Assembly: GCA_034669965.1 (NCBI GenBank)
Contig: JAXMOK010000006.1
Span: 99,330-163,329, forward strand
Direction: 5' to 3'
DNA from: HXMU1420-13 sp034669965
GTDB lineage: Bacteria > Bacteroidota > Rhodothermia > Balneolales > Balneolaceae
DNA length: 64,000 nucleotides
The translations under genes and the position numbers were made by a program. Of this stretch, positions 50,366-59,433 are shown piece by piece; the stretch's first letter is position 1, and every line of letters starts with the position of its first letter. Under the pieces are notes generated by a model that saw nothing but the letters and a program-made list of their open reading frames with translations, did not search any database and was not told the origin of the DNA.

Positions 50366-51499
50366 ATGCGGGGATATATTCAAATAGTTCTGTTGATACT
50401 GGTAGGCATTTCTTGCAGTACAAATTCTGAGGAAATAATAATTGAAGTTGATTACTCTATTCCAGAAACTACTAACGACGGTTGGCAGATATCAGCTCCC
50501 GAAGATGAAAATGTTGACATTTTCAAGCTCAATGAAGCTCATAAGTTATTAAAGGCACAAGATGAGTTTCGTTATATCTATACGTTAACCATTAGTAAAA
50601 ATGGAAAGCTGATTTTCGATGAATTTTATTACGATGAAGATGATAGGTTCAAAAAAGGAGATCCTACATTTTTGCAATCAGTTACAAAAGGCTATGCAAC
50701 GCTTGCAACCGGTATTGCTATAGATCGTGGAGACTTAGCATCCGTTGAAACATCCATTCAATCGCTGCTCCCTAATCTAGATCATATTAATTGGGAGGGT
50801 GATAAATCTAAAATCACACTTTCACATGTACTCTCAATGTCGGCAGGGCTTGAAGGAGAGGATGGTGGAAATACATCTGCAATGGAGAGAGACTCTTTGC
50901 GAGCGATGAATTATGCAAGCTATATGTTTAGTAAAGAGGTAATTCACACCCCCGGCGAAGTGTTTCAGTATAGAACCGCTTTAACAAATACACTTAGAGA
51001 TATTCTTGCTGTATCGATAGGCGATCAGAATACTTCTATTGATAACTATATGCGAGAAGTGGTATTCAGCCCGTTGGATATACGATCACAAAACTGGATT
51101 TCGCATAACACACGTGGGCATATACATTTAGGAGGAGGGCTGATGCTAGCACCGCGAGACATGATAAAAATTGGGCAATTAATATTGAATGAAGGAGTGT
51201 GGAACGGTAATCAGGTAGTTTCAGGTGCTTGGTTAAAAGAAGCAACAGCAAAACATCATAATGTTACCGGTTATGGCAGATTTAACGGGTTTGGTTATAA
51301 TTTCTGGCGGTATAATTTTAACTACAAAGGCAAAGAAATTCCTGCAATTATTTCGGCTGGTACTTTTGGCCAATATATAGTCACGTTTCCTGAGCAAGAG
51401 GTTGTTGTGAGTATAAGTTCGTGGTTTCCAGATAATATCAACAGTATACTACCTCTGGAATTTCTAGAAGATCATTTATTAGAGGCGCTTTTTGATTAA
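50366..51499 (+). CDS. Beta-lactamase-fold (class C-like) serine hydrolase, lipoprotein-like
   Basis: 377 residues. The N-terminus (IQIVLLILVGISC, Cys17) looks like a relaxed lipobox. The catalytic SxxK is SVTK at Ser105/Lys108 (FLQSVTKGYATLATGIAIDR). The second motif is YRT at about 202 (FQYRTALTNTLRDILA). At the third motif the paralogue has GHGGQY, but this protein has AGTFGQYIV (about 331-339), so the usual HGG/KTG is altered. LSMSAGLEG and GGGLMLAPRDMIKIGQLILN are typical family stretches. Members include esterases, D-aminopeptidases and peptidoglycan enzymes; resistance is not implied. Convergent with a paralogue. Confidence 0.88.
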   Translation: MRGYIQIVLLILVGISCSTNSEEIIIEVDYSIPETTNDGWQISAPEDENVDIFKLNEAHKLLKAQDEFRYIYTLTISKNGKLIFDEFYYDEDDRFKKGDPTFLQSVTKGYATLATGIAIDRGDLASVETSIQSLLPNLDHINWEGDKSKITLSHVLSMSAGLEGEDGGNTSAMERDSLRAMNYASYMFSKEVIHTPGEVFQYRTALTNTLRDILAVSIGDQNTSIDNYMREVVFSPLDIRSQNWISHNTRGHIHLGGGLMLAPRDMIKIGQLILNEGVWNGNQVVSGAWLKEATAKHHNVTGYGRFNGFGYNFWRYNFNYKGKEIPAIISAGTFGQYIVTFPEQEVVVSISSWFPDNINSILPLEFLEDHLLEALFD

Positions 51500-51512
51500 T
51501 AAAGATGGCAAT

Positions 51513-52538
51513 TTAAGATCTCTGATTCTGACTGAGATAGGGAATTATGAAATCTTCGAGCAGCACAAAAACCGGACGTTTATAAGTTCGCCGCCTACTG
51601 GCATTGGTTACGGATGAGGTCATCACAACAACAGCGTCAAGTTCCGGAATCATCATAATGTATTGTCCACCATGTCCCCAGGCAAAAAAAGTGGTATAAC
51701 CGGCGGTTTCTTTATTCCACCATTGGTAGCCATACCCGTATGGGTTGTAATTACTGTGTGTGTAGGTTTTAAAGGAGTCTTTAATCCATTCAGGAGATAT
51801 GATTTGCTGTCCTTCCCATTTTCCGTCATCGATCAACATCTGCCCAATTTTTAGTAAATCCCGTGGAGAAAGTGCCATATTATTTCCCCCCATATAATTT
51901 CCTTGTGGATCTTTATCCCAACCACCAACTTTTATGTTTAGTGGGCCAAATAGGTATTTGTCGGCAAATGCTTTTGTATTCATTCCGGTTGCTCGGGCTA
52001 AAATCACTGAGAGTAAATGCGAAGTTCCGGTGCTGTACACCATGCGACCTTCGATTTCTGAGACAAAATTCTGATCCAATGCATACTCAACCCAATCATC
52101 GCTAATCACCCATGCGCCATAATTACCGGAGCTAGTTGAACGGAGCCCCGCTTGCATCGACAGTAGATTTCTGACGGTAATGTTTTCTTTTTTAGGATTG
52201 GGTTTTTCATCAAAATAGTCGCCAAAATATGTACTGATGGGTTCATCAACCGACGGGATAAAACCTTCATTAATCGCAATTCCGGTTAATAGGCCAATAA
52301 TGCTTTTTGAAGCCGATTTGATATTGTAGTCTTTGTTTGCGCTTCGGCTATTGTTGAATTCCGCGTGAAGAAGCTCGCCATGTTGTTGAATCATCAACGA
52401 ACGGAGGGAAGAAATGGTAGATGCTTTAGCTGAAATCGATTCAATAGATGCGTCGTTAGAACCTGAATGTGGTTGTGAAATCGCTATGAATGGAAGGAAA
52501 CTTATAAATAAAAGTGCGATGAAAAATGGTTTTGGCAT
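51513..52538 (-). CDS. Beta-lactamase-fold (class C-like) serine hydrolase, exported
   Basis: 341 residues with a signal peptide (FFIALLFISFLPFIAISQP). The catalytic motifs are complete for this family: SASK (Ser75/Lys78, IKSASKSIIGLLTGIAINEG), YST (about 168-170, GRMVYSTGTSHLLSVIL) and HGG (about 289-291, FFAWGHGGQYIMMIPELDAV). The LSMQAGLRS and GGNNMALSPRDLLKIGQMLI segments are shared with the convergent paralogue at 50.4 kb, and the two genes end 13 bases apart. It is a periplasmic or secreted hydrolase, with peptidoglycan, peptide or ester substrates possible. True beta-lactamase activity is not supported by the context. Confidence 0.9.
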   Translation of the reverse strand: MPKPFFIALLFISFLPFIAISQPHSGSNDASIESISAKASTISSLRSLMIQQHGELLHAEFNNSRSANKDYNIKSASKSIIGLLTGIAINEGFIPSVDEPISTYFGDYFDEKPNPKKENITVRNLLSMQAGLRSTSSGNYGAWVISDDWVEYALDQNFVSEIEGRMVYSTGTSHLLSVILARATGMNTKAFADKYLFGPLNIKVGGWDKDPQGNYMGGNNMALSPRDLLKIGQMLIDDGKWEGQQIISPEWIKDSFKTYTHSNYNPYGYGYQWWNKETAGYTTFFAWGHGGQYIMMIPELDAVVVMTSSVTNASRRRTYKRPVFVLLEDFIIPYLSQNQRS

Positions 52539-52660
52539 AGAGGATAATTCAACTAACTAAAAAGAGAAGTTTGGGTACGTATAGGAACGCGCGAATGTTT
52601 TACTATTTCAATGTATTATAAAAAACCGTTTTTTAATTTTCGTTCGATAGTATGTATCAT

Positions 52661-52679
52661 AATTTTAGTAACTAAAATT
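52661..52679. promoter_or_regulatory. 19-bp palindrome before the PP2C phosphatase gene
   Basis: AATTTTAGT-A-ACTAAAATT is a perfect inverted repeat with one central base, in the divergent spacer between the serine hydrolase and the phosphatase. It lies 57 bases before the phosphatase start codon. It is AT-only apart from two positions, so chance is not excluded. Confidence 0.35.
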
Positions 52680-52735
52680 GGAAATTCTCGTAGTCGATTC
52701 GGTATTTCAACACAAGTATTTGGGCAAATAATTCG

Positions 52736-55264
52736 ATGCAGACCATCACTAAAATCATAATTGTAAGCGGAATTATTGGCATAGCTGTGTTTGCGCTGCT
52801 CCGATCTACGATCGATATAAATGCTTCGGGTCCTATCGCCAAAGATCGGGAAACTATGCGAGCAGAATATAATCTGCTATCTCAACAATTAGGTTTTTCG
52901 TTAGATACATTGGCTTTATCGGTAATGTATCAGCAGCATGGCAGATATTTTAAAGAATTACGAGATTCGATAAATAGTGATCTTACGCCTGCCGAATTGA
53001 ACGAAAAGGGTGGGCACATTCAAAGCTGGGTTGGAATTATTGGAGCACCGGAAAGTATAAGTGCCATGGTGATTACCCCTACAAATGCCTACGATGTGAT
53101 GGGTAAAATCAGATTGCGCAGCTCAAATTCCGGCAAGGTTATTCGATTTGATGCAAAAGAAGATCAAGCCAACCCAACTTTTATTCAGGGTAGCTCGGCA
53201 GAAGATGTTGCTACTAAAATTGCAGGTGAGTTATTCGGGTACAATCTTGAAAAATATTCGATGGATGACCTTAGTGTAGTATCACCAGATCTCGAAATCG
53301 AAGTTTCAACCGGTAGAACATCGCAAGAAAGTGACGAAGAAGTCGTAATTCCGGAATTTCAATATTCCTGGAGAGCTAAAAGCGGCGTGGAAGGCCCGGT
53401 TAATTTGTCGATGGTTCTGCGCCAAAAAGTGCGTGAAGTTGAAGAAAATGGTGAACTTCGAACACAATTCGGTTACGAGTTAGTCGATTTTTCTGCCAAA
53501 TATGAGGTTGAACCGGAAGAATTGGTCATAGCCAGTCAAGACACATTGCCAACTTTCGCGGTGTTTTTTATTGGTGCTATAATTGTGTTGTCAATCCTTG
53601 TATTTGCCGTGGGTACACGCAATATATTTAAAGGAAAAGTTGAATGGCGCCGAGCCTTAATCATCTTAATTAGTATTGCGCTGGGCTATATTGGTTGGCG
53701 TACAATGTTTTATTACAGTGCCTATGGCGATTTTATGGGTTCTTCGGGCGCTCTGCAGATTAATCTAAATAATATCATTTCCGGATTATTAGTTGGTGTT
53801 TATGGCGCTATGGCCTATATAAGTTGGGAAGCCTTTGCACGCTCGCAACGTAATGGCCAGGTTGAATTGGTTGATACATTGTGGCAACGCAAGTTCTTTG
53901 TGCGCGAAACAGGGCTAGCTCTCATTCATGGGTTTGCAGTGGGAGGAATTCTTCTTGGTGTGTTTGCCTTGATGATTTTTTTACAAGACACATTTTTTCT
54001 GCAAGCGGACAGCCAATTTGGAGTATCTGAACCAGCCATTAATGCAAAGTTACTTACTATAAATATTTCGGCTTGGACGACAACCTGGCTTATTGGTTTT
54101 GCTCAAGTGGGTTTTGTGTACGGATTCTGTAAGCATTGGATTAAACATCATTGGGGTTCACTGGTTTTTGCCATTTTATTCTCGGCGGTTTTCTTAACGG
54201 TGATGGGTCGCCTTGTAGGCACTCCCGGAACATTTTTAGAAGACTTTTACATTTTCTTGATGCTTGCTGCCGTACTCATGTTTAGCTATCAACAATTTGG
54301 GATTATTACAGCAAATACGGCGTGGTGGTTGTTTGTAACTGTGATTTTAGTGATGCCTTATTTGAACTCTCCAAGCATCAGCCATGCGTTAGTGAGTTGG
54401 ATTCAGGGGGGCGTTCATCTTGCCATTCTTTTCTTTGGGATTGTAGCTTACAAATACGGGATGTCGGTTTCGGAGCTTGGTGATTACATTCCGGAATATG
54501 AAGAGCGATTGGCTCAACAACTTCGGGTGGAAAAAGAAATTGAGATTGCGCGGGAAAGTCAATACCAGTTGATGCCAATCCATCCCCCAAAAGCTGAAGG
54601 TTTAGATGTTTACGGTTTTTTCTTGCCGTCGCAAGAAGTAGGCGGTGATTATTTCGATTATGTGCTCTCTTATGATGATGATGGTAATCCCACTGCGCTA
54701 ACAATGACGGTTGTTGATGTGTCGGGTAAGGCGATGCGCGCGGCAATGCCAGCGGTATTTACGAGTGGATTGTTGCTGGCTAAGATGAAAAATGAAATGC
54801 CGGATCAGATATTAACCGAAGTTGCCGAACCTATTTACAATCGTACTGATAAGCGTACTTTTATTACCTGTGCCGTGGCTAGATACGAAATGGAAACCGG
54901 AAATATGGTGGTTGCCAATGCCGGACATTGTAAACCACTTTTGAAAAGAAATGGCGTTGCAGATTTCATCCAAACACCGGATCCCAAGTTACCATTGGGC
55001 TTTAAGCCAGACACCGTATATGGTGAGCATACATTTAAATTAAAAAAGGGCGATGTTTTTCTGCTTTATTCCGATGGATTACCTGAGGCAGAGAACGAAG
55101 TAGGCGAACGTTTTGGTTTTGATGAAGTACCGCGTTTGCTCGAGCAAATTGACACCGAATTACTGAGTGCACAAGAAATAGCGCAAGAAATAAAAAGAAC
55201 GGTACAAACCTACAGTAGTTTTAAATTAGCCGACGATACCACGGTAATTTGTTTAAAAGTGTAG
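52736..55264 (+). CDS. Membrane PP2C (SpoIIE-type) protein phosphatase
   Basis: 842 residues in three parts. There is one TM helix at the start (IIIVSGIIGIAVFALLR) and a periplasmic region of about 240 residues. A block of about eight membrane helices runs from about 275 to 575 (TFAVFFIGAIIVLSILVFAV and following). A linker helix leads to the SpoIIE/PP2C domain (about 615-842): EVGGDYFDYVLSYDDDG, VVDVSGKAMRAAMPAVFTSG, FLLYSDGLPEAENEVGERFG and the final DDTTVICLKV. The metal-binding Asp residues are present. Such enzymes dephosphorylate anti-sigma antagonists or other Ser/Thr-phosphoproteins; no anti-sigma or antagonist gene is next to it. Likely senses an envelope signal through the large membrane part. 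Confidence 0.9.
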   Translation: MQTITKIIIVSGIIGIAVFALLRSTIDINASGPIAKDRETMRAEYNLLSQQLGFSLDTLALSVMYQQHGRYFKELRDSINSDLTPAELNEKGGHIQSWVGIIGAPESISAMVITPTNAYDVMGKIRLRSSNSGKVIRFDAKEDQANPTFIQGSSAEDVATKIAGELFGYNLEKYSMDDLSVVSPDLEIEVSTGRTSQESDEEVVIPEFQYSWRAKSGVEGPVNLSMVLRQKVREVEENGELRTQFGYELVDFSAKYEVEPEELVIASQDTLPTFAVFFIGAIIVLSILVFAVGTRNIFKGKVEWRRALIILISIALGYIGWRTMFYYSAYGDFMGSSGALQINLNNIISGLLVGVYGAMAYISWEAFARSQRNGQVELVDTLWQRKFFVRETGLALIHGFAVGGILLGVFALMIFLQDTFFLQADSQFGVSEPAINAKLLTINISAWTTTWLIGFAQVGFVYGFCKHWIKHHWGSLVFAILFSAVFLTVMGRLVGTPGTFLEDFYIFLMLAAVLMFSYQQFGIITANTAWWLFVTVILVMPYLNSPSISHALVSWIQGGVHLAILFFGIVAYKYGMSVSELGDYIPEYEERLAQQLRVEKEIEIARESQYQLMPIHPPKAEGLDVYGFFLPSQEVGGDYFDYVLSYDDDGNPTALTMTVVDVSGKAMRAAMPAVFTSGLLLAKMKNEMPDQILTEVAEPIYNRTDKRTFITCAVARYEMETGNMVVANAGHCKPLLKRNGVADFIQTPDPKLPLGFKPDTVYGEHTFKLKKGDVFLLYSDGLPEAENEVGERFGFDEVPRLLEQIDTELLSAQEIAQEIKRTVQTYSSFKLADDTTVICLKV

Positions 55265-55356
55265 TACTACTGCCAGTTTAACATTACGGGATTTTGTGGC
55301 GTGATCTTTGGGTTACCAAAAAAGGATTTATCAAACATTAATAACACAATCAAAAT

Positions 55357-56355
55357 ATGGCTCAAGAACCAAATATAGAGTTCAATCTGCCACCGCAGTT
55401 TGAAAAGATTACACAAAACATCCGGCTGCTTATAGTCGGCTTTGTTGTGATTGCAGCCGCTCTCTCATCCGTATTTACGGTAGAAACTGAGGAAGTAGGC
55501 GTTATCACACGTTTTGGAGAATATGTAAGTGAAGCTCGGCCTGGGTTAAACTTTAAACTACCATTTATCGATAAGGTGCAGTTTGTACCTGTTCAGCGCC
55601 AGTTAAAGCAAGAATTCGGTTACCGAACTACATCAGCCGGTGTAAATTCATCCTACCGCAAAGCAGGTTATGAAGGCGAATCGTTGATGTTAACCGGTGA
55701 TTTAAATCTTGCTGATGTAGAATGGGTAATTCAATTTCGTATTGATAATCCGTATAACTATTTATTTAAAGTTCGAAATACCGAAGAAACCCTGCGTGAT
55801 TTATCGGAAGCAACTATGCGACAAATTGTTGGAGACCGAACCGTTGACGAAGTTCTAACGATTGGGCGAGCAGAAGTGGCTTCAGAGGTCGAGATAATTC
55901 TTCAGCGTATAACTAACGAATACGAAATGGGAATAAAAATTGAGCAAGTTGTATTACAAGATGCAAATCCGCCAGATCCGGTAAAACCCTCTTATAATGG
56001 AGTAAACGAAGCCGAGCAACAGCGAGAAACATTAATCAACCAAGCTCGTGCCGATTACAACCGCGTAATTCCACGTGCCGCCGGTGAAGCTCAGCAAACT
56101 ATCCAGCAAGCTGAGGGTTATGCTCTCAACCGTGTAAACACTGCCCAAGGTGAAGTTTCCAGATTTAACGATTTGTACGAAGAGTACATCAAAGCTCCGG
56201 AAGTAACCAAACGCCGTATTTTCCTTGAAACGATGGAACAAATCCTGCCACAAATGGGACAGAAAATTATTACCGACGAGGAAGGCAATTCGGTAATTCC
56301 TTTGCTTCAGTTGCAAATGGATGGCGCACGAAGAACAACCGGAAGCAATCAATAA
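55357..56355 (+). CDS. hflK: HflK, SPFH/band-7 subunit of the FtsH modulator complex
   Basis: 332 residues. One N-terminal TM helix (RLLIVGFVVIAAALSSVF) and the band-7 domain (VETEEVGVITRFGEYVSEAR, PGLNFKLPFIDKVQFVPV, LADVEWVIQFRIDNPYNYLF). The family's long helix follows (IKIEQVVLQDANPPDPVKPS, YNGVNEAEQQRETLINQARA). It lacks the long Gly-rich N-terminal tail of the enterobacterial protein. HflK and HflC form a cage around FtsH in the inner membrane and limit its proteolysis. hflC begins 12 bases after its stop with a good ribosome binding site (AGAGGAAATA), so they are one operon. Confidence 0.94.
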   Translation: MAQEPNIEFNLPPQFEKITQNIRLLIVGFVVIAAALSSVFTVETEEVGVITRFGEYVSEARPGLNFKLPFIDKVQFVPVQRQLKQEFGYRTTSAGVNSSYRKAGYEGESLMLTGDLNLADVEWVIQFRIDNPYNYLFKVRNTEETLRDLSEATMRQIVGDRTVDEVLTIGRAEVASEVEIILQRITNEYEMGIKIEQVVLQDANPPDPVKPSYNGVNEAEQQRETLINQARADYNRVIPRAAGEAQQTIQQAEGYALNRVNTAQGEVSRFNDLYEEYIKAPEVTKRRIFLETMEQILPQMGQKIITDEEGNSVIPLLQLQMDGARRTTGSNQ

Positions 56356-56367
56356 GAGGAAATAACT

Positions 56368-57315
56368 ATGAAAGACATTAAAGGAATATTTTTTCTGATC
56401 ATTTTAGGTGCGGTAGCCTTAGTTGCATCGCAAGCCTTGTTCATCGTTAATGAACAAGAGCAAGTAATTATAACACAATTTGGTGAGCCACAAGGCGAAG
56501 CTATAACCAGTCCCGGTTTACATTACAAAGTTCCGTTTTTACAAAAAGCGAACTACTTCGAAAAACGTTATTTGGAATGGGATGGAGATCCAAATCAAGT
56601 GCCAACCAAAGACAAGGTGTTCATTTTTGTAGATACGTACGCGCGCTGGCAAATAACAGATCCACTTAAATACTTCGAGCGATTAGGAAACGAGCGTGGT
56701 GCTCAATCTAGGCTTGATGATATTTTAGATGGTGAAACCAGAAACGCGGTTGCCGGTCACGATTTAGTAGAGTTAATTCGTAGCACGAACCGAGAAGCAA
56801 ATCAAGAAGCTGTTTTAGTAGATATCGCCGAAGATTCTCTACAGGCAATTTCTATTGGGCGTGGATCAATTCAAGATCAAATTGTTGAATTAGCCAACCA
56901 AAGAGCAGAAGATTTAGGGATTGAAATTCTAGATTTTCGATTCAAACGAATTAATTACGCTGAAGAAGTTCGACGAACGGTATATGAGCGTATGATTTCG
57001 GAACGTAATCGAATTGCCGATAAATTCCGATCCGAAGGTCAGGGTGAGGCATCACGAATTAATGGTGAAAAAGAGCGCGAATTGTTGAGAATTCAATCGG
57101 AAGCTTTCCGAGAGGCAGAGACCATTAAAGGTCGCGCCGATGCAGAGGCTGCAGCCATTTATAACAATGCCTATAATCGTAACTCCGCATCGCGAGATCT
57201 ATACAGTTTTACCAAAAGTATGGAAGCATACACGAAAACAATTGATTCAGAAACTTCACTAATTATCTCAACCAATAGTGAGTTCTTTAAGTATTTGAAT
57301 TCGATAGATGATTAA
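56368..57315 (+). CDS. hflC: HflC, SPFH/band-7 subunit of the FtsH modulator complex
   Basis: 315 residues. N-terminal TM helix (GIFFLIILGAVALVASQALF), band-7 domain (VNEQEQVIITQFGEPQGEAI, TSPGLHYKVPFLQKANYFEK) and the HflC-type part with YLEWDGDPNQVPTKDKVFIF, VDTYARWQITDPLKYFERL and LDDILDGETRNAVAGHDLVE. A long helix with IRSQGQGEAS-type motif (RSEGQGEASRINGEKERELL) ends the domain. It acts with HflK. The C-terminus (TNSEFFKYLNSIDD) is typical. A terminator follows. Confidence 0.94.
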   Translation: MKDIKGIFFLIILGAVALVASQALFIVNEQEQVIITQFGEPQGEAITSPGLHYKVPFLQKANYFEKRYLEWDGDPNQVPTKDKVFIFVDTYARWQITDPLKYFERLGNERGAQSRLDDILDGETRNAVAGHDLVELIRSTNREANQEAVLVDIAEDSLQAISIGRGSIQDQIVELANQRAEDLGIEILDFRFKRINYAEEVRRTVYERMISERNRIADKFRSEGQGEASRINGEKERELLRIQSEAFREAETIKGRADAEAAAIYNNAYNRNSASRDLYSFTKSMEAYTKTIDSETSLIISTNSEFFKYLNSIDD

Positions 57316-57342
57316 CAAGTTGATTTAACTTGAATAAGATTT

Positions 57343-57375
57343 AAAAAGCTCTCAGTTTTACTGAGAGCTTTTTTT
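57343..57375 (+). terminator. Rho-independent terminator after hflC
   Basis: AAAAGCTCTCAG and CTGAGAGCTTTT form a 12-base perfect stem around a tetraloop, followed by a T-run to 57375. It clearly ends the hflKC transcript. The first in-frame ATG of the next small frame (57376) sits right on its tail, so that start is unlikely. Confidence 0.93.
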
Positions 57376-57402
57376 ATGCCTCTAACAATCAGATTATTAA
57401 CT

Positions 57403-57627
57403 ATGAAACCAAAAGAATTGTTAGTTAGATTTATAACCGGTAGCATTCTCTATTTTTTAATGTATTCAGGAATACAGTTAGTTATTGAAGGAGAATTCAT
57501 TTTTTTCGAAGCATTGATCATGGGAATTTTATGGAGTATTGGTATGCTTTTGTTCGAATGGGGTTGGCGAAGGTTTACTTCCAAAACCAAACAACAAACA
57601 ATAGACAGCATTTCCTCACAAAAATGA
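57403..57627 (+). CDS. Small two-helix membrane protein of unknown function
   Basis: 74 residues from ATG 57403 (MKPKELLVRFITGSIL); an ATG at 57376 directly touches the terminator T-run and is rejected. It has two membrane helices (FITGSILYFLMYSGIQLVI and FFEALIMGILWSIGMLLFEW) and a basic end (GWRRFTSKTKQQTID). No family is recognised. It sits between hflC and the hybrid kinase on the same strand. A weak gene call, supported by the sensible helical topology and the positive-inside charge. Confidence 0.55.
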   Translation: MKPKELLVRFITGSILYFLMYSGIQLVIEGEFIFFEALIMGILWSIGMLLFEWGWRRFTSKTKQQTIDSISSQK

Positions 57628-57629
57628 TC

Positions 57630-57659
57630 TTGCTTAGTTTATCTAATTGTATCACTTTG
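57630..57659 (+). promoter_or_regulatory. Candidate Bacteroidota-type promoter of the hybrid kinase
   Basis: TTG at 57630-57632, then 19 bases, then TCACTTTG at 57652-57659 (one mismatch to TAnnTTTG). It is directly after the stop of the small membrane gene and about 38 bases before the kinase ATG. Confidence 0.42.
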
Positions 57660-57696
57660 AATTAAAGTACTATATAGAGATGCCGATTAACACTTT

Positions 57697-59427
57697 ATGA
57701 GCAAAAAAAACCAATTGAAAGAGGTTATTGATAAATTATCGATTGAGTATCGCCTTTTTAAAGTAACCCTTTGGATTACGGTGATCGTATTTGCTATCTG
57801 GCTTATTATTGCTCTAGTCGCAGATTATGATCTGATTATCAAGCTTACCTATAGCGTAAGTCTTGTTATATATAGTGGCTTGCTCATTGCATTTTATCAG
57901 GGTGTTAATCAAAATGTAATTGCTAGCATTTACTATCCTTTGATACTAGTAATGGTTGCCTACACTTGGTTGCCTTCGGGTGGACTTTCTGGGGTGATCT
58001 TAATCATGCTGATTACAGCCATGATTACAGGCTTGCTCATCTTGCCGTTAAAGGCATTTCTGATTTTTATCTTTTGCAGTTTAGCCATTATTGGAACCTA
58101 TTTATTTGTTGAGCTTTCGAATACCGAACTCGCGAGCTACTATACCTCTCGATTTGATCAAATTCGCGATTTTGGAATTGCAGGCTTTATTTCGATGGCT
58201 ACAATGGGGGTTGCTGTCTATCTATTCAAAAAAGAATATGTGAGCGACAGAAAACGCTTACGCGAAACCATACAGGCTCTTCAGGTTGAAAAAGAAAAAG
58301 CGTTAGCAGCAGATCAGGCTAAATCGGAATTTTTGGCGGTAATAAGCCATGAAATGAGAACGCCACTAAACGGTGTAGTGGGGATTACAGAGCTACTTTC
58401 TGAAACGAAGTTAAATGAGCATCAAAAAGAAATGATTCAAAATCTTTCGTTTAGTAGCAATATGCTAAACAGTCTGATAAGTGATATTTTGGACTTAACT
58501 CTGATCGAAAGTGGAAAACTAGTACTGCACGAAACATCATTTTCGCTAAAACATGAGGTTCAAAAATCTGCTGAATTAATAAATCAACGATTAAAAAAGA
58601 AAGCAGAGAAAATTGAGCTAGCTATCAATATTAGTGATGAACTACCCGAGGGCATTTATGGCGATTTGGCTCGTACAAGGCAGGTAATTATCAACTTATT
58701 AAGTAATGCTGCAAAATTTACTGATAGGGGGAAAGTTGAAATCAATGTTACGGTAAAAGAACAAACAGAAGATCAGGTACTTATACGCACCGAAGTAAAA
58801 GATACAGGAATAGGGATACCGCCAGAACGACAAGATCAATTATTTACCAAGTTCTATAAAGTAACCTATAAATCTGAGATTGAAGGAACTGGTTTAGGTC
58901 TGTCGATTAGTAAACAATTGGTTGAAGTTATGGGAGGTAAAATTGGCTTCGAATCTAAAGAAGGAATTGGATCAACATTCTGGTTCGAAATACCTTTCAC
59001 TATTTCGGGCTTTGTTCCTGAATCGACCGATAATCAGCACTTTTATTCTCTCGATGGAAAGAAAGTGTTGATTGTTGAAGATGTGTTAGTGAACCAAATC
59101 GTAACTAGAGGAATGCTCGAATCCTACAATCCGGTTCAACTAGACATAGCAGGCAATGGATTTATTGCAGTACAGAAAGCTAAAGAAACAGCTTATGATA
59201 TAATTTTTATGGATATACAGATGCCAGTGATGGATGGGGTTGAAGCATCAAAGCAAATTCAAAGTAATTACTATGGTATGCAACATAAAACGTTGATAAT
59301 CGCACTCACTGCAAATGCGATGAAAGAAGATGTTGAGAGCTACAGTAAAGCCGGTATTGATGAGGTATTGTCAAAGCCGGTAACCCGATCTCATTTAGTT
59401 TCAGCAATGCGCAAACACTTGTTGTAA
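57697..59427 (+). CDS. Hybrid sensor histidine kinase / response regulator
   Basis: 576 residues. Six membrane helices fill about residues 22-177 (the first two are LWITVIVFAIWLIIALVADY and LIIKLTYSVSLVIYSGLLIA), with no large periplasmic domain. A coiled linker leads to HisKA with His218 (FLAVISHEMRTPLNGVVGIT), then HATPase (INLLSNAAKFTDRGK, DTGIGIPPERQDQLFTKFY, GTGLGLSISKQLVEVMGG). The C-terminal receiver (about 453-576) has the phospho-acceptor Asp506 (YDIIFMDIQMPVMDGVEASK), the Glu-Asp pair (VEDVLVNQIVTRGML) and Lys in LSKPVTRSH. A membrane-perturbation or hydrophobic-signal sensor is possible. No separate output protein is adjacent; the lone receiver at 48.1 kb could be a target. Confidence 0.94.
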   Translation: MSKKNQLKEVIDKLSIEYRLFKVTLWITVIVFAIWLIIALVADYDLIIKLTYSVSLVIYSGLLIAFYQGVNQNVIASIYYPLILVMVAYTWLPSGGLSGVILIMLITAMITGLLILPLKAFLIFIFCSLAIIGTYLFVELSNTELASYYTSRFDQIRDFGIAGFISMATMGVAVYLFKKEYVSDRKRLRETIQALQVEKEKALAADQAKSEFLAVISHEMRTPLNGVVGITELLSETKLNEHQKEMIQNLSFSSNMLNSLISDILDLTLIESGKLVLHETSFSLKHEVQKSAELINQRLKKKAEKIELAINISDELPEGIYGDLARTRQVIINLLSNAAKFTDRGKVEINVTVKEQTEDQVLIRTEVKDTGIGIPPERQDQLFTKFYKVTYKSEIEGTGLGLSISKQLVEVMGGKIGFESKEGIGSTFWFEIPFTISGFVPESTDNQHFYSLDGKKVLIVEDVLVNQIVTRGMLESYNPVQLDIAGNGFIAVQKAKETAYDIIFMDIQMPVMDGVEASKQIQSNYYGMQHKTLIIALTANAMKEDVESYSKAGIDEVLSKPVTRSHLVSAMRKHLL

Positions 59428-59433
59428 CTGTTA

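Noticed and set aside
50366..52538. Antibiotic-resistance beta-lactamases
   Set aside because: The genes are of the broad class C-like serine hydrolase family; one lacks the standard third motif and no resistance context is present.
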